The notes: generated from the letters alone by a model not told the origin. 64,000 nucleotides of DNA from Prochilodus magdalenae (GCA_024036415.1 JAMWET010001877.1:55282-119281); one strand, 5' to 3'; shown: positions 26,880-40,474, numbered from the stretch's first letter. Translations and numbers: made by a program.

Positions 26880-27432
26880 TACTGCACAGGAATGACACTT
26901 CTCCGGAGTGATTACATGGGAACCCCCAGAGCAGCTACAGTCACCTGAGCCTCAGCTCCACCGTGGGTCTCCTGGCCTGTTTCTCCTGTTCATCACCCGG
27001 CATGACAACGACATTTAAAATGACCAGCTTCTGGCTCTGATCATCAACTAACTATAAGCCATCTATCTATGGGTTGGCTCCATCTTTGCAGCTACTACCA
27101 TCCTGGGCTAATCAGACTGTATCAAATGGATGCTCTAAGTTTCTTTCCCTGTTAGTTCTGTCTTTTTCTCTTCATTCGCGATCGACCTGAGGAGGTTGGG
27201 TTCCGCCCCTGAGCCTTGTTCCTCTTGAGGTTTTTTCCTCACTCAAGGGAGTTTTTCCTCACCACTGTCTGGCTTGCTCAAGGGAGGCTTGGACCCGGTT
27301 CCCCCAGCCTTTTTAGGTCTGTACATTACCTTTTCTTTTCCCTTATTTAACTGATTTTCTGTGAAGCTACTTTGAGACAATGCTGGTTGTAAAAAGCGCT
27401 ATACAAATAAATATTGATTGATATTGACTGAT
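26880..27432 (+). mobile_element. Non-LTR retroelement 3' end, copy 2
   Basis: This is the better preserved copy of the family at 7355. It contains 'ctcaagggagtttttcctcacc', 'ttttaggtctgtacatta' and the terminal 'ctactttgagacaatgctgg', then 'gtaaaaagcgctatacaaat', ending in a (TTGA/ATTG) tail. The motif order is typical of an abundant fish retroelement 3' region. No intact reading frame. Confidence 0.75.
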
Positions 27433-27745
27433 TTATACTGGCACTGTCATACCACTTTAATCCTACATCGTAATTCTGCTATTGCACATTTCACTTTGTC
27501 GTCAGTGCCTTACTGTCTCGTTTATGTTTATCTCAGGGCCCTTATTTTATTCTATTGTACGTTTTGTGTCAGTCTGGTTTTTGTTAATTGTTTATTACAT
27601 TCTATAAACTCTTGTTCTTATTTTATTTATAGTTAACCATTTATTTGCTACACCTTAGGACGGATAGTACTGCAATTTCAGTCCTCTGTACGTCTTGTAC
27701 ATATTGAAGTGACAATAAAACTACTTGACTTGACTTGACTTTTCT
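27433..27745 (+). mobile_element. Second retroelement 3' tail with (TTGAC)n end
   Basis: The block ends in 'gtgacaataaaactacttgac' followed by repeated TTGACT units, a tail type I associate with fish non-LTR elements. It abuts the previous element directly. A related minus-strand copy, marked by 'caagttcaagttca', lies at 54125. Confidence 0.6.
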
Positions 27746-27749
27746 TCCA

Positions 27750-28455
27750 GTAGAGGGAGCCAGACGCTGGGTGATTTCTGGATTTTGATCCTGTAGTTCT
27801 CACTGCCTGGAACTTTTACTGATTGCCTGCTGCAGTACACCTAATTTAACCAGCAGTGAATTAAGAAGCCATCTCTTTAACCTGCGGTAAATACTCATGT
27901 AGGGCTGGAGTCCCTCCAAAGCATTTTGTTTATGGAACACTCTATGGCAAGCTTGTAATGTACAATTTCACAGGGACATGGAACATAAAAAAATTGATAC
28001 GGGTATATAATTGGTTTTAATAATCATATTTAATGTTTCTGATTATTGATCTTTGTGTATTAATCCACATTATTTAATCTTCTTCTTGGTAGCTGTGATA
28101 TAACATCTGAAGAGTAAGCCAGCCTGGCTAAAGTACAGTCACCTAGCAGTGTTTTAACCCAGTGTTATAAGCCTCTTCATGGATAGGCTGAATAATTTCT
28201 ATTAGAGACCCGGGCCTAAAGACCGCGGGCGGCTTCCTACGGGCGGCTGTTTTATTCAAAATAGCACACTGCTCACCTTGCTCAGTACTACGCAAACACG
28301 CTGAAAACTGGGCTGTAGATGTGTACTAAAACGTACACAGTCAGCCCGGTAACCACACAGCGTTTATGGAGTTTTGTAAGAAAATTTTTTATGTGGTGAT
28401 TTGTCAGTTTGTTTAGACAGGACTTGGACACAAGGACACTAAATATGTCAGAAGT
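27750..28455. other. Non-coding stretch with a CpG-rich patch
   Basis: Mostly AT-rich. The part at 28205-28250 is CpG-rich ('agacccgggcc', 'gaccgcgggcgg', 'tacgggcggc') and lies about 200 bases before the minisatellite. Nothing in it is recognisable as coding. Confidence 0.45.
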
Positions 28456-28460
28456 AGTGA

Positions 28461-30405
28461 AAGAGTGGCTAGCTTTTACCTTTGAGCTAAGATAGGCTAG
28501 GTTTTAGCTTTGAGCTAAAAGAGTCTATGTTTTTATCTTTGAGCTAAAAGAGGCAATGTATTGAATTGGAGTAAAAGATGTATGTTTTTAGGCTTGAGCT
28601 AAAACAGAGGCTAGCATGTTTGTCTTTGAGCTAGTGAAAAGAGGCTATGTTCTTTTAGCTTTGAACACTGAGGGGGAAGGGCTAGGTTTTAGCTTTGAGC
28701 TAAAAGAGGCTATGTTTTTATCTTTGAGCTAAAAGAGGCTATGTATTTAACTTTGAGCTAAAAGATGCAATGTTTTTAGCTTTGAGCTAAAAGAGGCTAT
28801 GTTTTTTATCTTTGAGCTGAAAGAGGCTATGTTTTTAGCTTTGAGCTAAACGAGGCTATGTTTTTATCTTTGAGCTAAGAGAGGCTATGTTTTTAGCTTT
28901 GAGCTAAAAGAGGCTATGTTTTTAGCTTTGAGCTAAAAGGGGCTATGTTTTAGCTTTGAGCTAAAAGAGGCTATGTTTTTAATTTTGAGCTAAAAGAGGC
29001 TACATTTTTAAATTTGAGCTAAAAGATTCTATGTTTTTAGTTTTGAGCTAAAAGAGGCTATGTTTTTAGCTTTGAGCTAAAAGAGGCTATGTTTTTAGCT
29101 TTGAGGTAAAAGAGGCAATGTTTTTAGCTTTGACCTAAAAGATACTATGTTTTTAGCTTTGAGCTAAAAGAGGCTATGTTTTTAGCTTTGAGCTAAAAGA
29201 TTCTATGTTTTTAGCTTTGAGCTAAAAGAGGCTATGTTTTTATCTTTGCGCTAAAAGAGGCTATGTTTTCAGCCTTGAGCTAAAGAGGCTATGTTTTTAA
29301 CTTTGAGCTAAAAGAGGCTATGTTTTTATTTTTGAGCTAAAAGAGGCTATGTTTTTAAATTTGAGCTAAAAGAGGCTATGTTTTTAGCTTTGATCTAAGA
29401 GAGGCTATGTTTTTATCTTTGAGCTAAATAAGCGTATGTTTTTAAATTTGAGCTAAAAGAGGCTATGTTCTTAGCTTTGAGCTAAAAGAGGCTATGTTTT
29501 TAGCTTTGAGCTAAAAAAGGCTATGTATTTAACTTTAACGTAAAAGAGGCTATATTTTTAGCTTTGAGCTAAAAGAAACTATGCTTTTAGCTTTGAGCTA
29601 AACGAGGCTATGTTTTTATCTTTGAGCTAAGAGAGGCTATGTTTTTAGCTTTGAGCTAAACGAAGCTATGTTTTTAGCTTTGAGCTAAACGAAGCTATGT
29701 TTTTATCTTTGAGCTAAGAGAGGCTATGTTTTTAGCTTTGAGCTAAAAGAGGCTATGTTTTTATCTTTGAGCTAAAAGAGGCTATGTTTTTATCTTTGAG
29801 CTAAAAGAGGCTATGTTTTTATCTTTGAGCTAAAAGAGGCTATGTTTTTATCTTTGAGCTAAAAGAGGCTATGTTTTTATCTTTGATCTAAAGAGGCTAT
29901 ATTTTTAGCTTTGCGCTAAAAGAGGCTATGTTTTTATCTTTGCGCTAAAAGAGGCTATGTTTTTATCTTTGTGCTAAAAGAGGCTATGTTTTTATCTTTG
30001 CGTTAAAAGAGGCTATGTTTTTAGCTTTGAGCTAAAAGGGGCTATATTTTTAGCTTTAAAGCTAAAAGAGGCTATTTTTTTAGCTTTGAGGTAAAAGAGG
30101 CTATGTTTTTATCTTTGCGCTAAAAGAGGCTATGTTTTTATCTTTGCGTTAAAAGAGGCTATGTTTTTAGCTTTGAGCTAAAAAGGGGCTATGTTTTTAG
30201 CTTTGAGCTAAAAGAGGCTATGTTTTTAGCTTTGAGGTAAAAGAGGCTATGTTTTTAGCTTTGAGGTAAAAGAGGCTATGTTTTTAACTTTGAGCTAAAA
30301 GAGGCTATGTTTTTAGATTTAAGCTAAACATAGCCTTTGCCATGTTTTTAGATTTAAGCTAACAGAGGCTATGTTTTGTAGCTTTGAGCTAAGCTGCTTT
30401 AGCTT
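28461..30405. repeat. Minisatellite, 29-bp hairpin unit, about 66 copies
   Basis: A tandem array about 1.95 kb long. Each 29-base unit contains TTTTAGCT-TTG-AGCTAAAA, a perfect 8-bp stem with a 3-base loop, then GAGGCTATG. Variants with ATCTTT or GCGCT in place of AGCTTT or GAGCT occur in local runs, for example five or so adjacent ATCTTT units at about 29750-29890, showing local homogenisation. Units near both ends are more degenerate. Because 29 is not a multiple of 3 and each unit contains TAA, the array is not coding. Confidence 0.95.
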
Positions 30406-31248
30406 TAATTTAGGGGAACTTTGCTGTGGTTCACAGGAGCCTCATTTCACTAGTTTATTGTTTTGAACATATTGCTATTTATTTAGTCTGGACAGGTCAT
30501 CTTGCAACAGAATTGTATTGAATTGGATTTCTCCAACTCTGCTGAAAAAGCCTTATTACAGCTGTCACACAAACCTGACCCAGCTAGCTTGTCCATGGTC
30601 TGAATGGTCAGATTAGCATGACATCACTTTCTGAAAAAGTGAAAAAAAAGATTGTGTTGTACTCTGAAAGTTCTTAAAGTAATGACACAGCGGAACAAGG
30701 CTGAGGTCAGGGGATGGTACCTCTTGTTTTAGATGGCAGGATAATTTCTAAGTTAACACACATGCACTATTTATTTGCCATGGAGGAATTTGAGCAAGTA
30801 AAAACTGACAACACAGTTATTTTTTTGTGAACAAATAATACAAATAAATAAGAAGACATTAGTCCATTTGGTGTAACAAAATGCATAATGAAAGTGTTTA
30901 TACAATAATAAGGTTTGTGTAATATGGCTTGCAAACATGTTGACAAACAATGTGCAAAGGGTATTGCAAAAGCTACAAAACCAAATGTTTGTAACACCTA
31001 ATGATTAAAGAATATTAATAAGTTAATTCTTGGCTTACTCTTCTGGGAAGGTTCTACACTAAATGTTGAAACATTGCTGTAAATATTCATTTGTGTCCAG
31101 CCATGAGCATAAGTAATGAGAAGGTCAAATAAAAATAATGAAGGAAGATGAGTTTGCGAAAATCTGAGTTTGAAAAAATCCACAAATGTTCCATACACTG
31201 TGAGAGGACAATTAAACAGTTGGCAAAGATGTGTAGCAGTCACTCACC

Positions 31249-31264
31249 AAAAAAAAAAAAAAAA
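31249..31264. repeat. Poly(A) tract
   Basis: Sixteen consecutive A residues. Confidence 0.8.
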
Positions 31265-32933
31265 TACGGAATGTGTTTGGGATTGCTCCGACTTTGAAAA
31301 ACCAAAAATGCAATCAGCTTCTAAGATTGAGCTTCGGCTGTGTGGAAAATTACTCTTGCAGTAACTCCTGCAAACTGAAAATGCGTAGCCTAATGGTGTC
31401 TGATTTTTTGCATGGTACTGTATAGGTGTCTATATCTAGAGACCTGCACAACAAGTGCATGAATATTAACCATCATAGGTGTTATGGTTATGTAAGCATA
31501 GCAAAAAATAAAAAACCTTTTTTTTTCCAACTCAGGCAAGGCAGGTGTGTTCTGGTCACAAGAAAAGTACTGATTTCCAAAGAAACAGAAGAAAAGAATA
31601 AACAACAACAAAAAAACTTAATAACAATATGTATAGGGCAAAAAGAGGCTTCTTACTGTTGAAAACACATACGCATGCGCACACAGTCACACACATACGC
31701 ACACACTCACTGGAACTGTTTTATGGTTTAGCGGACAGCCCTTTGCCCACTCCTGCCATAGTTAGTAATAGTTTGTTTAAACGGAAATTAGGAGCCATGT
31801 CTAGCTTTACTCTACATGAACAGCAAAGAATAGCCTCCCACAATGAGACTTTCCAATAATAAACTAGCTCCAGTGCCATGAAACATCTTCATTTAATAAC
31901 ATTAATGATGGAAATGTCAGAAGCGCAAACACATGTATTCACTTCACGTTTTTTTATTAAACCAAAGCCATAATTTTAGTCCACATTTAATACTTATCCG
32001 AAAACTTATGCCTACATATTTTATAATGCTTATCATAGCTATACAGATTACTGGCAGACAGACTGACAAAGAAAGGAATATTAAAAGGAAGGATTATTTC
32101 TTGCTCTGTGGCAGGTCAAACATCAAACCATGAGACAGCAGCAGCAATAACGTTCTATCCATAAAACACTGCAGCACTTTTGAACCTCGTGTTCACAGCC
32201 TGAATCCAAACACACGTTATGTCACTGTGTTTTTGAAAGTGAAATCCAACACTGAGGAGACTGATGAGTTTTCCTACGGTGAGTAAACCTCCAGTAAGCA
32301 ATCCTAATGGAGAAATCATGGAGTGCGACTCGCGACTCACACATTTTTTCCACATCAACACCCAAGCAGATGGGTCTGCGTAGCCTCATAAATACAGCCC
32401 CCTCACCTACGGTCAACATTTTTCATTTATAAGGCCACACACACAAGCACTGACCTAAGTAGTAATATAGATAAACATCTTTAATTATGTGCACTATTAT
32501 CTATGCACTATTCTGACTCAGACGAAAACCATAATCGAACAACTATGTCCTTTAAAAATAAAGATTCCTGCCTGGCTCCTTAACAAGGTTTATTCATATG
32601 AAATCTTAACATTATTTTGAGGTTTCTTAAAGTTTAAACATATCTAATGTTGCATATCTAATTCTTCAGTCTTTTTCACAATAGCCAGAAAAGGCAATTT
32701 CTCCCTGTTTTGGATGAGCTCAGTCAGTTGAACTATGCGTATATGGAGCATATTGAGATGGAAATGTGAAAGAGAAGTAAACTCATTTATATGTGAGCAG
32801 ACAAATAAAAATTTATAAAAGTTTTTATTTTGTTTTTTGTTGTTGCAGGTGATTTTTGAATGCCATTTCTGTTTATTTTATCCGGGCACAGCCATCTTTT
32901 TGTAGAGATGTAATTAACCTAAATAAACAGTGG

Positions 32934-32953
32934 AAAAAAAAAAAAAAAAAAAA
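32934..32953. repeat. Poly(A) tract
   Basis: Twenty consecutive A residues. Confidence 0.8.
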
Positions 32954-33437
32954 GATTTCCATTCTGCCACTAAGAAGCATGCAAAAGGCTCTTAAGGCTC
33001 TTTTGAAATTCATTTTTGTCTTAATAAGACCAAAGTATCTGATTTTCTGAGCAAAATAACTAACTAGCAATGCATGTGCCTTTTTATGTCTCTAGTGTAG
33101 ATAATTTAATAAATTAAAGATAAAAGAGATAGGATAAAGACAGTTTGGAATGTCTGTCGATGAAAATGAGTTATGAGGTACATAAACCCACACATATGAG
33201 GTATGAACCTCGGGGCAATGAATAAAACGAATAAAACTTTAAATTAATAAAAAAATAAAAAAATATTTTATTGCATAGTTTCTTAATTTTTTCGTATTTA
33301 GGAGGACATTTGGTGCACACAAACACACAAACACGACAGCTCTCTGAGTCTGGGAGAGCAAACAGCCCTTCTTCTCTGTCAACATGACAGCTTTGATTTA
33401 TCTGAGCAGCCAGAGACTATTGTTTGCTCTTGGTGCG

Positions 33438-33438
33438 C

Positions 33439-33470
<32 letters not shown>

Positions 33471-33479
33471 CTCTCTCTG
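33438..33479. repeat. Microsatellite (CT)n with TATC interruption
   Basis: CT dinucleotides interrupted by a short CTAT block. Confidence 0.9.
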
Positions 33480-36400
33480 CAACAGCACCATCTGTAACCC
33501 AACAATATGACCAAGTGAAGTCGATGAGCATTTAAAACAAAGAATTAGTCACTTCTGAATCATTCTGTAGTAACCTGAGGGCTACAGTCTAAATCTGATT
33601 TAGCGCCCACTCACCACCTCTTAAAAATATCTGTTCTACAGCATGATAGCACTTTGTGTTTCAGACCAGGACAGCTCATGACTGTTCCCTTTTACAGCTA
33701 GTGAGTTCCAAGCAGTAGTGCACTTGTCTTCTTTGTGGTCGTGTCTAATGATAAGGACATACAACTCAACATTACGATCAGATGTTCTATATGTTCTCTG
33801 TGTACAAGAGGTAAGATACAACTACATTCAGCATATCCGTGTTACAGTAAGCAAATCATTGACATCGACAATTTACTTGCTGAAGACTGTATTCAAAATA
33901 TACAGGCATCTCAGCTAGCAGGGAAGAACTGGCTAATGTTGCCTACTTTGCTTTCTAATACAGTTTTAAAGTGTTTGTTCACAGAACATTTTGAAGATAT
34001 TTATCATTTACAATAATGTTCCTACAAGGTTAAATGCAAACTAAGAATTAATGCTTTAACTGCAATGTGAAGTGAATGTTTTGAGGATGCTATCAGGCCC
34101 ACTAAAAATGTTACTGGATAAAAAAGAAGAATGAATTCTCAGTGCTTCTTTATGGATGTTACAGAGACCTGAAATGACAGAACATTTTTAGAGAACGTTC
34201 TCCTAGCTTCAGAAAGAACATTCTGGGAACCAAAAGAAACTTCCGGCTGAAAACATTAACGGAACATTTCATGCAAATTCTCAGAACGCTTTCATTTCTA
34301 GCTGGGATTCAGTATAATTATTTAATAACTAGATAATTCCAGTTGTAAAGTCTGAACCACGCTCACAGCTGTTATAGAATTATGTAATAAAAGACAAGAG
34401 GATGTGAATAACAGCACAGCCTAGAGCGCTCTGTTGTTTTCATGTAACAGTTCTGCAAAGTAAAGACTGAGAGTTTGCACTGAATATGCTTTCATGTTGG
34501 CAGTTCTTTCCAGCAAAGCTCAGATTTCTCAATATCTGCCTGATTAACAAGAATGTATCTTTGTTCCAGTCAGTCTGTAAAGCAGATCGTGTTTGGTAAA
34601 TTATATATTGTTGTTTCTGGTTAAATTTAAGGCCTGACTTTTCTGACACTGCTGGCCATTTATAAGCATGTGTAGCACAACTGTGCCAGGAGCTCTGTAA
34701 ACTTACCACTTACCTGCCACAGGTTCTCCCTGGACATATATCTCAGTAGGGCAAGCCCTGTTGTACAAGCAGGTTAAAGGCAGTTATAAATGATTGGAAA
34801 CCACAAAATGAGTGTGATCTAGAAAACAATCCACCCATCCCTTCAAAGACCTGAAAAACACTGAACTAATATTTTGCCCTTCTGCCCCTTTATATAATGT
34901 ATATATACATATTTGCCTTTTCAAAGACACTGGCACATGACCAGGAAGTTTGCTCAAGCAGCTTGCACACGGATGCAGTGGAGCAGCAGTGGCTTTTATG
35001 TCCCAGCTGGATGGAAAGCTGAGCCAGGTGGCTTGTCAGTCTGAGCTTTTCTAAGCTTCCTTGCCAACGGGTCTCTTAAAGGTCTGTTTTTGGTAGAGTA
35101 CATTTTTAGCTATGTTATCGGGCTGCTATGTGTTGTACTCATGCTGAGTGCCTGAAGAGTCACTGCTTTCAGGTGGTCTTGATTTTACCCGTGAAAACAC
35201 TTTTCCCACCAGGAGGCACCACATGAACACCTTTCAAAGGCAGATCTGATGAAGTCAAGTGCAATTAAAATTTTTGATGCAGCACAAACTATTAGAATTG
35301 TGACGTCAGGTCTATTTTTATCATGGCCAAGGAAATAAGTGGTGACAAATAACACCATACTAACTGTTGTTGTTTCAGTTACATGGTCAATTTTACACAT
35401 GTTTAAAACAATTAACCCACATTTTTTTCCTATTATGTTTGTGTTCAGAAGCACCAGTAAAATAGGCCAGAGCCAATAGACGCCAGCTGATTGCTAGTAA
35501 CTACAATGACCATTTCACAACCTCAACAAACCTTTGTTTACTTCCCACATGAACCACATGAATGCGCAAGGTGGTTGAATGAGTTCTTTGGAGGAGGAAA
35601 CTACCATCAAAACAGCAACAGATGAGCTCATGGTTGACATACAAATTCAAGGACTGAGAGGGGAGCCAGTTCAGTTCAGTTTCAAGGCAAACAGTTCAGG
35701 GCTGACTATCCAATCAAATTTTTAGAATTCTAATGTACTGTTACACATACAAGCTGGCTATTTCACCACCATCACCACCCAGATGAGCTGATCTACAACC
35801 CTGGAGAGTTCAGGTCCAACACACCTTGGTGCTACTATTCAGATACCCCTGGATCAGGGGTAATAGTTTGGGATTGGAGCTAAGTGCTGGTGCTCCAGAA
35901 GCAACATTACCCTGACTGTGAACCTCTTACAGTCCCAGCTACAAATGCTCTGTCCACACATAGCCAGGCTGTCAGTATGCTGCCTGCTGCAATCTAATTT
36001 GCTATCTGAACTTGTGAATGTATGCGCACTTTTGTGTATTGTTTTGTACTGGCTAGATGTGAATCAAAGTTTTGTTTTGACAGTAACAGTAAAAGAAGTG
36101 TCAGCCACAGACACGATCATCATATAATCATTTAAGTCAGAGATATTGGGTTGTGCTTCATTTCATTTCATTGTGTTATTAAGTTTCACTAGTATAAAAT
36201 TTAATGCTACACTTTTTCCCAAACACAATATTTCCCCATACACAATACCCTACATCTTATACCCTACAAATTATACAAGCATCTAGATAGATGAAAATGT
36301 ATTTTGAGCATTATTAGATATCTCTTAGTTTTGATATTATTGGCCAGAAGAATTACAAAGTACAAAAAAAAGAGACCACTAAAGGGTTATTGAGCAGTTG

Positions 36401-38099
36401 GAATCTGAGGACCAATCAGCATCCTTAATCCTTAGCATCCACTGAGAGCGAGGTGGAGAGATGAAAGTACAGGTGAGTCAGAGCAAATGTGGGGCAGACA
36501 CCCTGCTCCTAGCCACGTACAACCACCGTGCACAGCAAGGGTAGCTCTCTCTATCCCCTCCACAAGCACATTGTAACAGGACAGGCCGTCTGTAAACACA
36601 TCTGACTCACACCTCGCGCTGCTCTGATGCCAGTCAGCAACTGTGTGCGTCTGTGTGTGTGTATTAATGATGCATAACCTTAAGAGAGCAGAGTGTGTGC
36701 GTGCTTCAAGGCCAGGCATGAGGGAAGAATAGTAAATAAGGCTGTTTTTTAAAGCTTTTTATCAGCACTTGCTTGAGAAAATTGACTCAGAGAATGCTCA
36801 AGGGAGCAAACCAGTAGAGGAGGAAGGGCGGAGGGACAGTGAAGAAAAGGCACATATTCTGAAAAACCTCATTATCCACCTCTTTTAAATAAAAGGTTGT
36901 GAAATTTTACAAACAATGTTTTAATGTATACAATTCACTACGCAGTCTGTCTATGGACATAAAGCTGAGGAAACAGATCACCACATTAAAACAGTGCATG
37001 CTATATGCCTATTCAGAATAAAGCATTTTAGCCCCGCCCACTCACACTGAAGTATTAAGGAGTGTTTCAGCTTGCATTGCTGTTTGAACGACCCTGCAAT
37101 GGACTGGCGGCCTGTTCAGGGTGTTTACTGCCTTTAACTTAATCAGTGCTGTGAAAAGCTCCTGCTCACCCTGAGTAAGTGAAGGGGTGAGTGACAATAC
37201 AGGGAAGTCACTTAGAACAGAGATTCATCTTAAAGCTACATAAAAATAAATAAAACATGTTATTGGTACATCAACCAAAACAAAAAGAGGCACAAAAAGG
37301 GAATTAGCCTGGAACGCTGTGGGACCCGGTATTCTCAGTGTAAAGAAACCACATAGCTGAAATACTCTATTAAAGTGTACACATGGAGCAAAGTGTCTAT
37401 TGAATGCTGAAATTCAACACATCAAATTACTATTATTTGTTGATGCACATGTTTCTTGCTGAATATTTCAGTGTATTCAGTTGAAAATGTCCACTATAGG
37501 TTAACATGCCAGTTAATGCACCTCAAATACCAAGCAGTGTAATGACTGATACCCCAGAATGAGCTAGTTAGCCTGATAATGTTAACCATCATTGTGAGCT
37601 AACTATCTAAATATAAAGAATCTAGTAGTCATAAAGAGTCACATAAAAATGAGGCGGTTTAGTATTTCTGAAGTAATACTGGTGGTTTTGTCAGGAATTA
37701 ATTATTTGCTTTGGAAATGTTGTGTGGATTCCTGTGTGCTTCGTCACAAATTAATGGGGGTTTCAACAAAATTGCTACCAACCTTTAAGAGGTGTTTTTC
37801 TCTAGGTAATTTCACTTTTAGATATATGCCTCCTAGCTGATCATCACATTCAGTGCTGTTTCTAAGAGTCAGGAGTTTTTCTTCTGTTTCTTGATTATTC
37901 TTATAAAACGTTATTGCTCTCTGTAGAAGTGATAACATCTGTATTCAAGAACAATAATGTTAAACAGGTTTCAGGAAGTTTAAGATTTAACATGCAAATA
38001 AACTATTAGGAAAATGCTTACACTGGACAGAGAGCTAGATTTATTTGCAACAATCAGTAAAAAGAACTTTATTCTTAATTTGATTTGTTTTGTTCTTTC

Positions 38100-38490
38100 A
38101 GTTAAAGGTGCAATATGTAAGATTTGAACATTCCAAAATTACCTAATATTATCAACATAAATGTGAAGAAATAAATTTGAAGGTTTGTCAAATAAATCTA
38201 TGCACTATTATGCAGAGATATCTACTGAAGTTAGCATGCTAACCACCTAGCCCTGGCCTATACTGTCTCAGAATACCACTTTGTACCTCAAGAGGCAATA
38301 GTGAGTTAATGTAAATTTTTAGTCTGCTGTTAGTCCAGCATGAGAGGATAAAGAAATTTTAGGGACAAAGAAAGGATCAGTTAACACTGCCATCCATCCA
38401 CAGCAAGAAACCATGATTGGCAGCGAAGCGAAGTGATTGGCAGAAGAAGTGATATAATTGGAATGTTGCTGATGCTTTCCACCACTGGAG
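38100..38490. mobile_element. Probable fish interspersed repeat
   Basis: The start 'ttaaaggtgcaatatgtaag' is a phrase I associate with a common short interspersed repeat in fishes. The block continues into 'ttagcatgctaaccacctag'. The boundaries and family are uncertain. Confidence 0.4.
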
Positions 38491-39826
38491 ATGATCTTGG
38501 CGAGTAATGAAATGCTGAACTCAAAAAATTTCTCCTAGACTGGTAAGGAGTGAATAGGTCTGTGCAAGTCCTTGTTTTTTATGATTTGGTTGGACACCAC
38601 AACATTCTGATGACATGCTGTTGTGTATTTGTAACTTTTCATGAATTTGATGAGTTTAAGAAAAAAATTAAAAATACAGATTTCAGTTCTAGAAGTTTCA
38701 GTTTCAGTTCTGTCCAATTATTTTTGAATGTAAAATGCAGTAGATTTAAACTTTATATGTTAATTGGTTGCTATTTTACAGTGTATTTTAATGTGAATAC
38801 GGACATTTCCTCTATTGGTCATGAACAGATAAACATTTACAAAATTCAAGACAAATGTAGAGCATGAGACATGAGAATGTATTAGTTGGTGACTTAACAT
38901 ATATGACTAAATCAAAGTTAACATGTTCAGAAGCCACATATAAGTTTGGCAAAAAAGGCTCTTAACTGACATGCATAGCCATATAAAAATAATTGCTTGG
39001 GATAAAATCTCATAAGAACACTTTTAAAAGACATTGCTATGCGTTAAACAATGTCTCTAAATGGGAATGTGTATCAGGTGTATCTTGGTGATTTTTTCTA
39101 GTTGAGAGTAATTGTGACTATGATAGCTCACCATGCCAACCTTAAAACTGTCGATACTGACAGCATATGAATGTTTGATTCTGGACACATTTTTACAAGA
39201 CAAAGTCACTACCAAAGATGCCAAAAGTGACGAAACGTATTATAACTCCAGACCTCTACGTGCGTCACCAGGGTCTCCAGTCAGAGACAGGGAATCCACT
39301 CAGGGACTGTTGCGTGGGGCTTAGCAAAGATACAGAGCAAGGTCACCCATACCCTCACACGCCACTATTCCCAGGGTCCCTGTCAGTGTGTTTAGATTCA
39401 ACTGCAGCTGGAATGCTACTCTCAGTGGGACCTGAACTGCACCGCAGTGTAATTAACTGGGAAAGTTTGTCTTCTCCAAATACAGATCAAAACGATATAA
39501 TCAATACATAAAGGAACAACTTCTATCAAGAACCTTTCAGTGGATATATAGAATCATTTTTGTAAAGGAGAAGTGTGAGAATGATTAAAGAGCTTCTAAA
39601 GAACTTTAATTTCTATATCCGTTCATGTTTCTACTACAACTGTAGGTCATAGACATAAAGCTTTAAGAAACATAAGAACATATCCAGCATATATTCTTTG
39701 CCTGTACAGTAGTCTGGTCATTGTATTTTATTGTAGTTTTAGTTCATTTGAGATTACAGAGAACACAGTGTACAAAGCAAACAATGGTTTTGAGAAGAAA
39801 AAGAATAAATGCATGTAAAATCTTTT

Positions 39827-40032
39827 GAATCTCACCTGCTTTGCATCCTGATTCATCATATTAATGGCTTTGTGTTCTCCAGGGGGATTGCAGGAAGCTG
39901 TCAGTAATTGTTTAAATTATAGACCACTGCTGCCATTTGTTTTACTGTGACAGGAAGTGTTTAGTCCATTAAAATCCATTTTCTTTCCCCACTCTGCTCA
40001 CTAAATATACAAACATCCAGTACTGTCACCAA
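39827..40032. repeat. Duplicated 206-bp block, copy A
   Basis: Aligns without gaps to 40777-40982, with about 10 differences in 206 bases (about 95% identity). It is rich in homeodomain-like ATTA/TAAT cores (attaatgg, gtaattg, aaattatag). The homology continues past the 3' end to about 40190 but with many changes and indels. There is no open frame. It looks like a duplicated non-coding element, perhaps an enhancer. Confidence 0.85.
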
Positions 40033-40239
40033 ACCTTATCAGGTCTAAAAGACTGTCTATGAAATAAATGAACCTACATGTACACCACCGCAAACTTGAC
40101 CTATTTCAGACCAGCACTGCACTTTTTAGTGTCTGTGACTTTCCTAACTGTCTGTTATAAGCAGTAATAAGATGAATATATATATGTTACAAGCTTCATA
40201 CTGCAAATCATTATACTCCAAATCCAATAAGGTGCCTTT

Positions 40240-40474
40240 CAGAAAAAAAAGAAGAAGAATAGGGAATTAATAACTAAAAGAAGAAAGAAAGTATAAGAAG
40301 AAGAAATAGAAGACAAAGAAGAAAAGAGAATTAAACCATGATTGTAAAAGTAAAAGTAGAGGAGAAAAAAAAGAAATAGAATAGAAAAAGAATAGAAGAA
40401 AAAGAAGAAAATTAATTAGTAAAAGAAGGGGAGAAAAAATAATAATAAGAAAAATAAGAAGAAAAAGAAAAAGG
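40240..40474. repeat. Polypurine tract (A/G-rich), about 235 bp
   Basis: Nearly all purine on the plus strand, made of GAA, AAG and GAAAA units with scattered T and rare C. It sits exactly between the two copies of the 206-bp duplicated block. Confidence 0.85.

Larger units (their letters stand above)
30410..39820. other. Gene-poor non-coding stretch
   Basis: No coding exon recognised in over 9 kb. It contains poly(A) tracts (31249-31264, 32934-32953), a CA-rich patch near 31665-31710, a CT microsatellite (33438-33479) and a repeat-like block near 38104. Open frames are all short. Confidence 0.55.

Noticed and set aside
28461..30405. CRISPR-like array
   Set aside because: The 29-bp repeats are directly abutting with no unique spacers, and the DNA is eukaryotic; it is a minisatellite.
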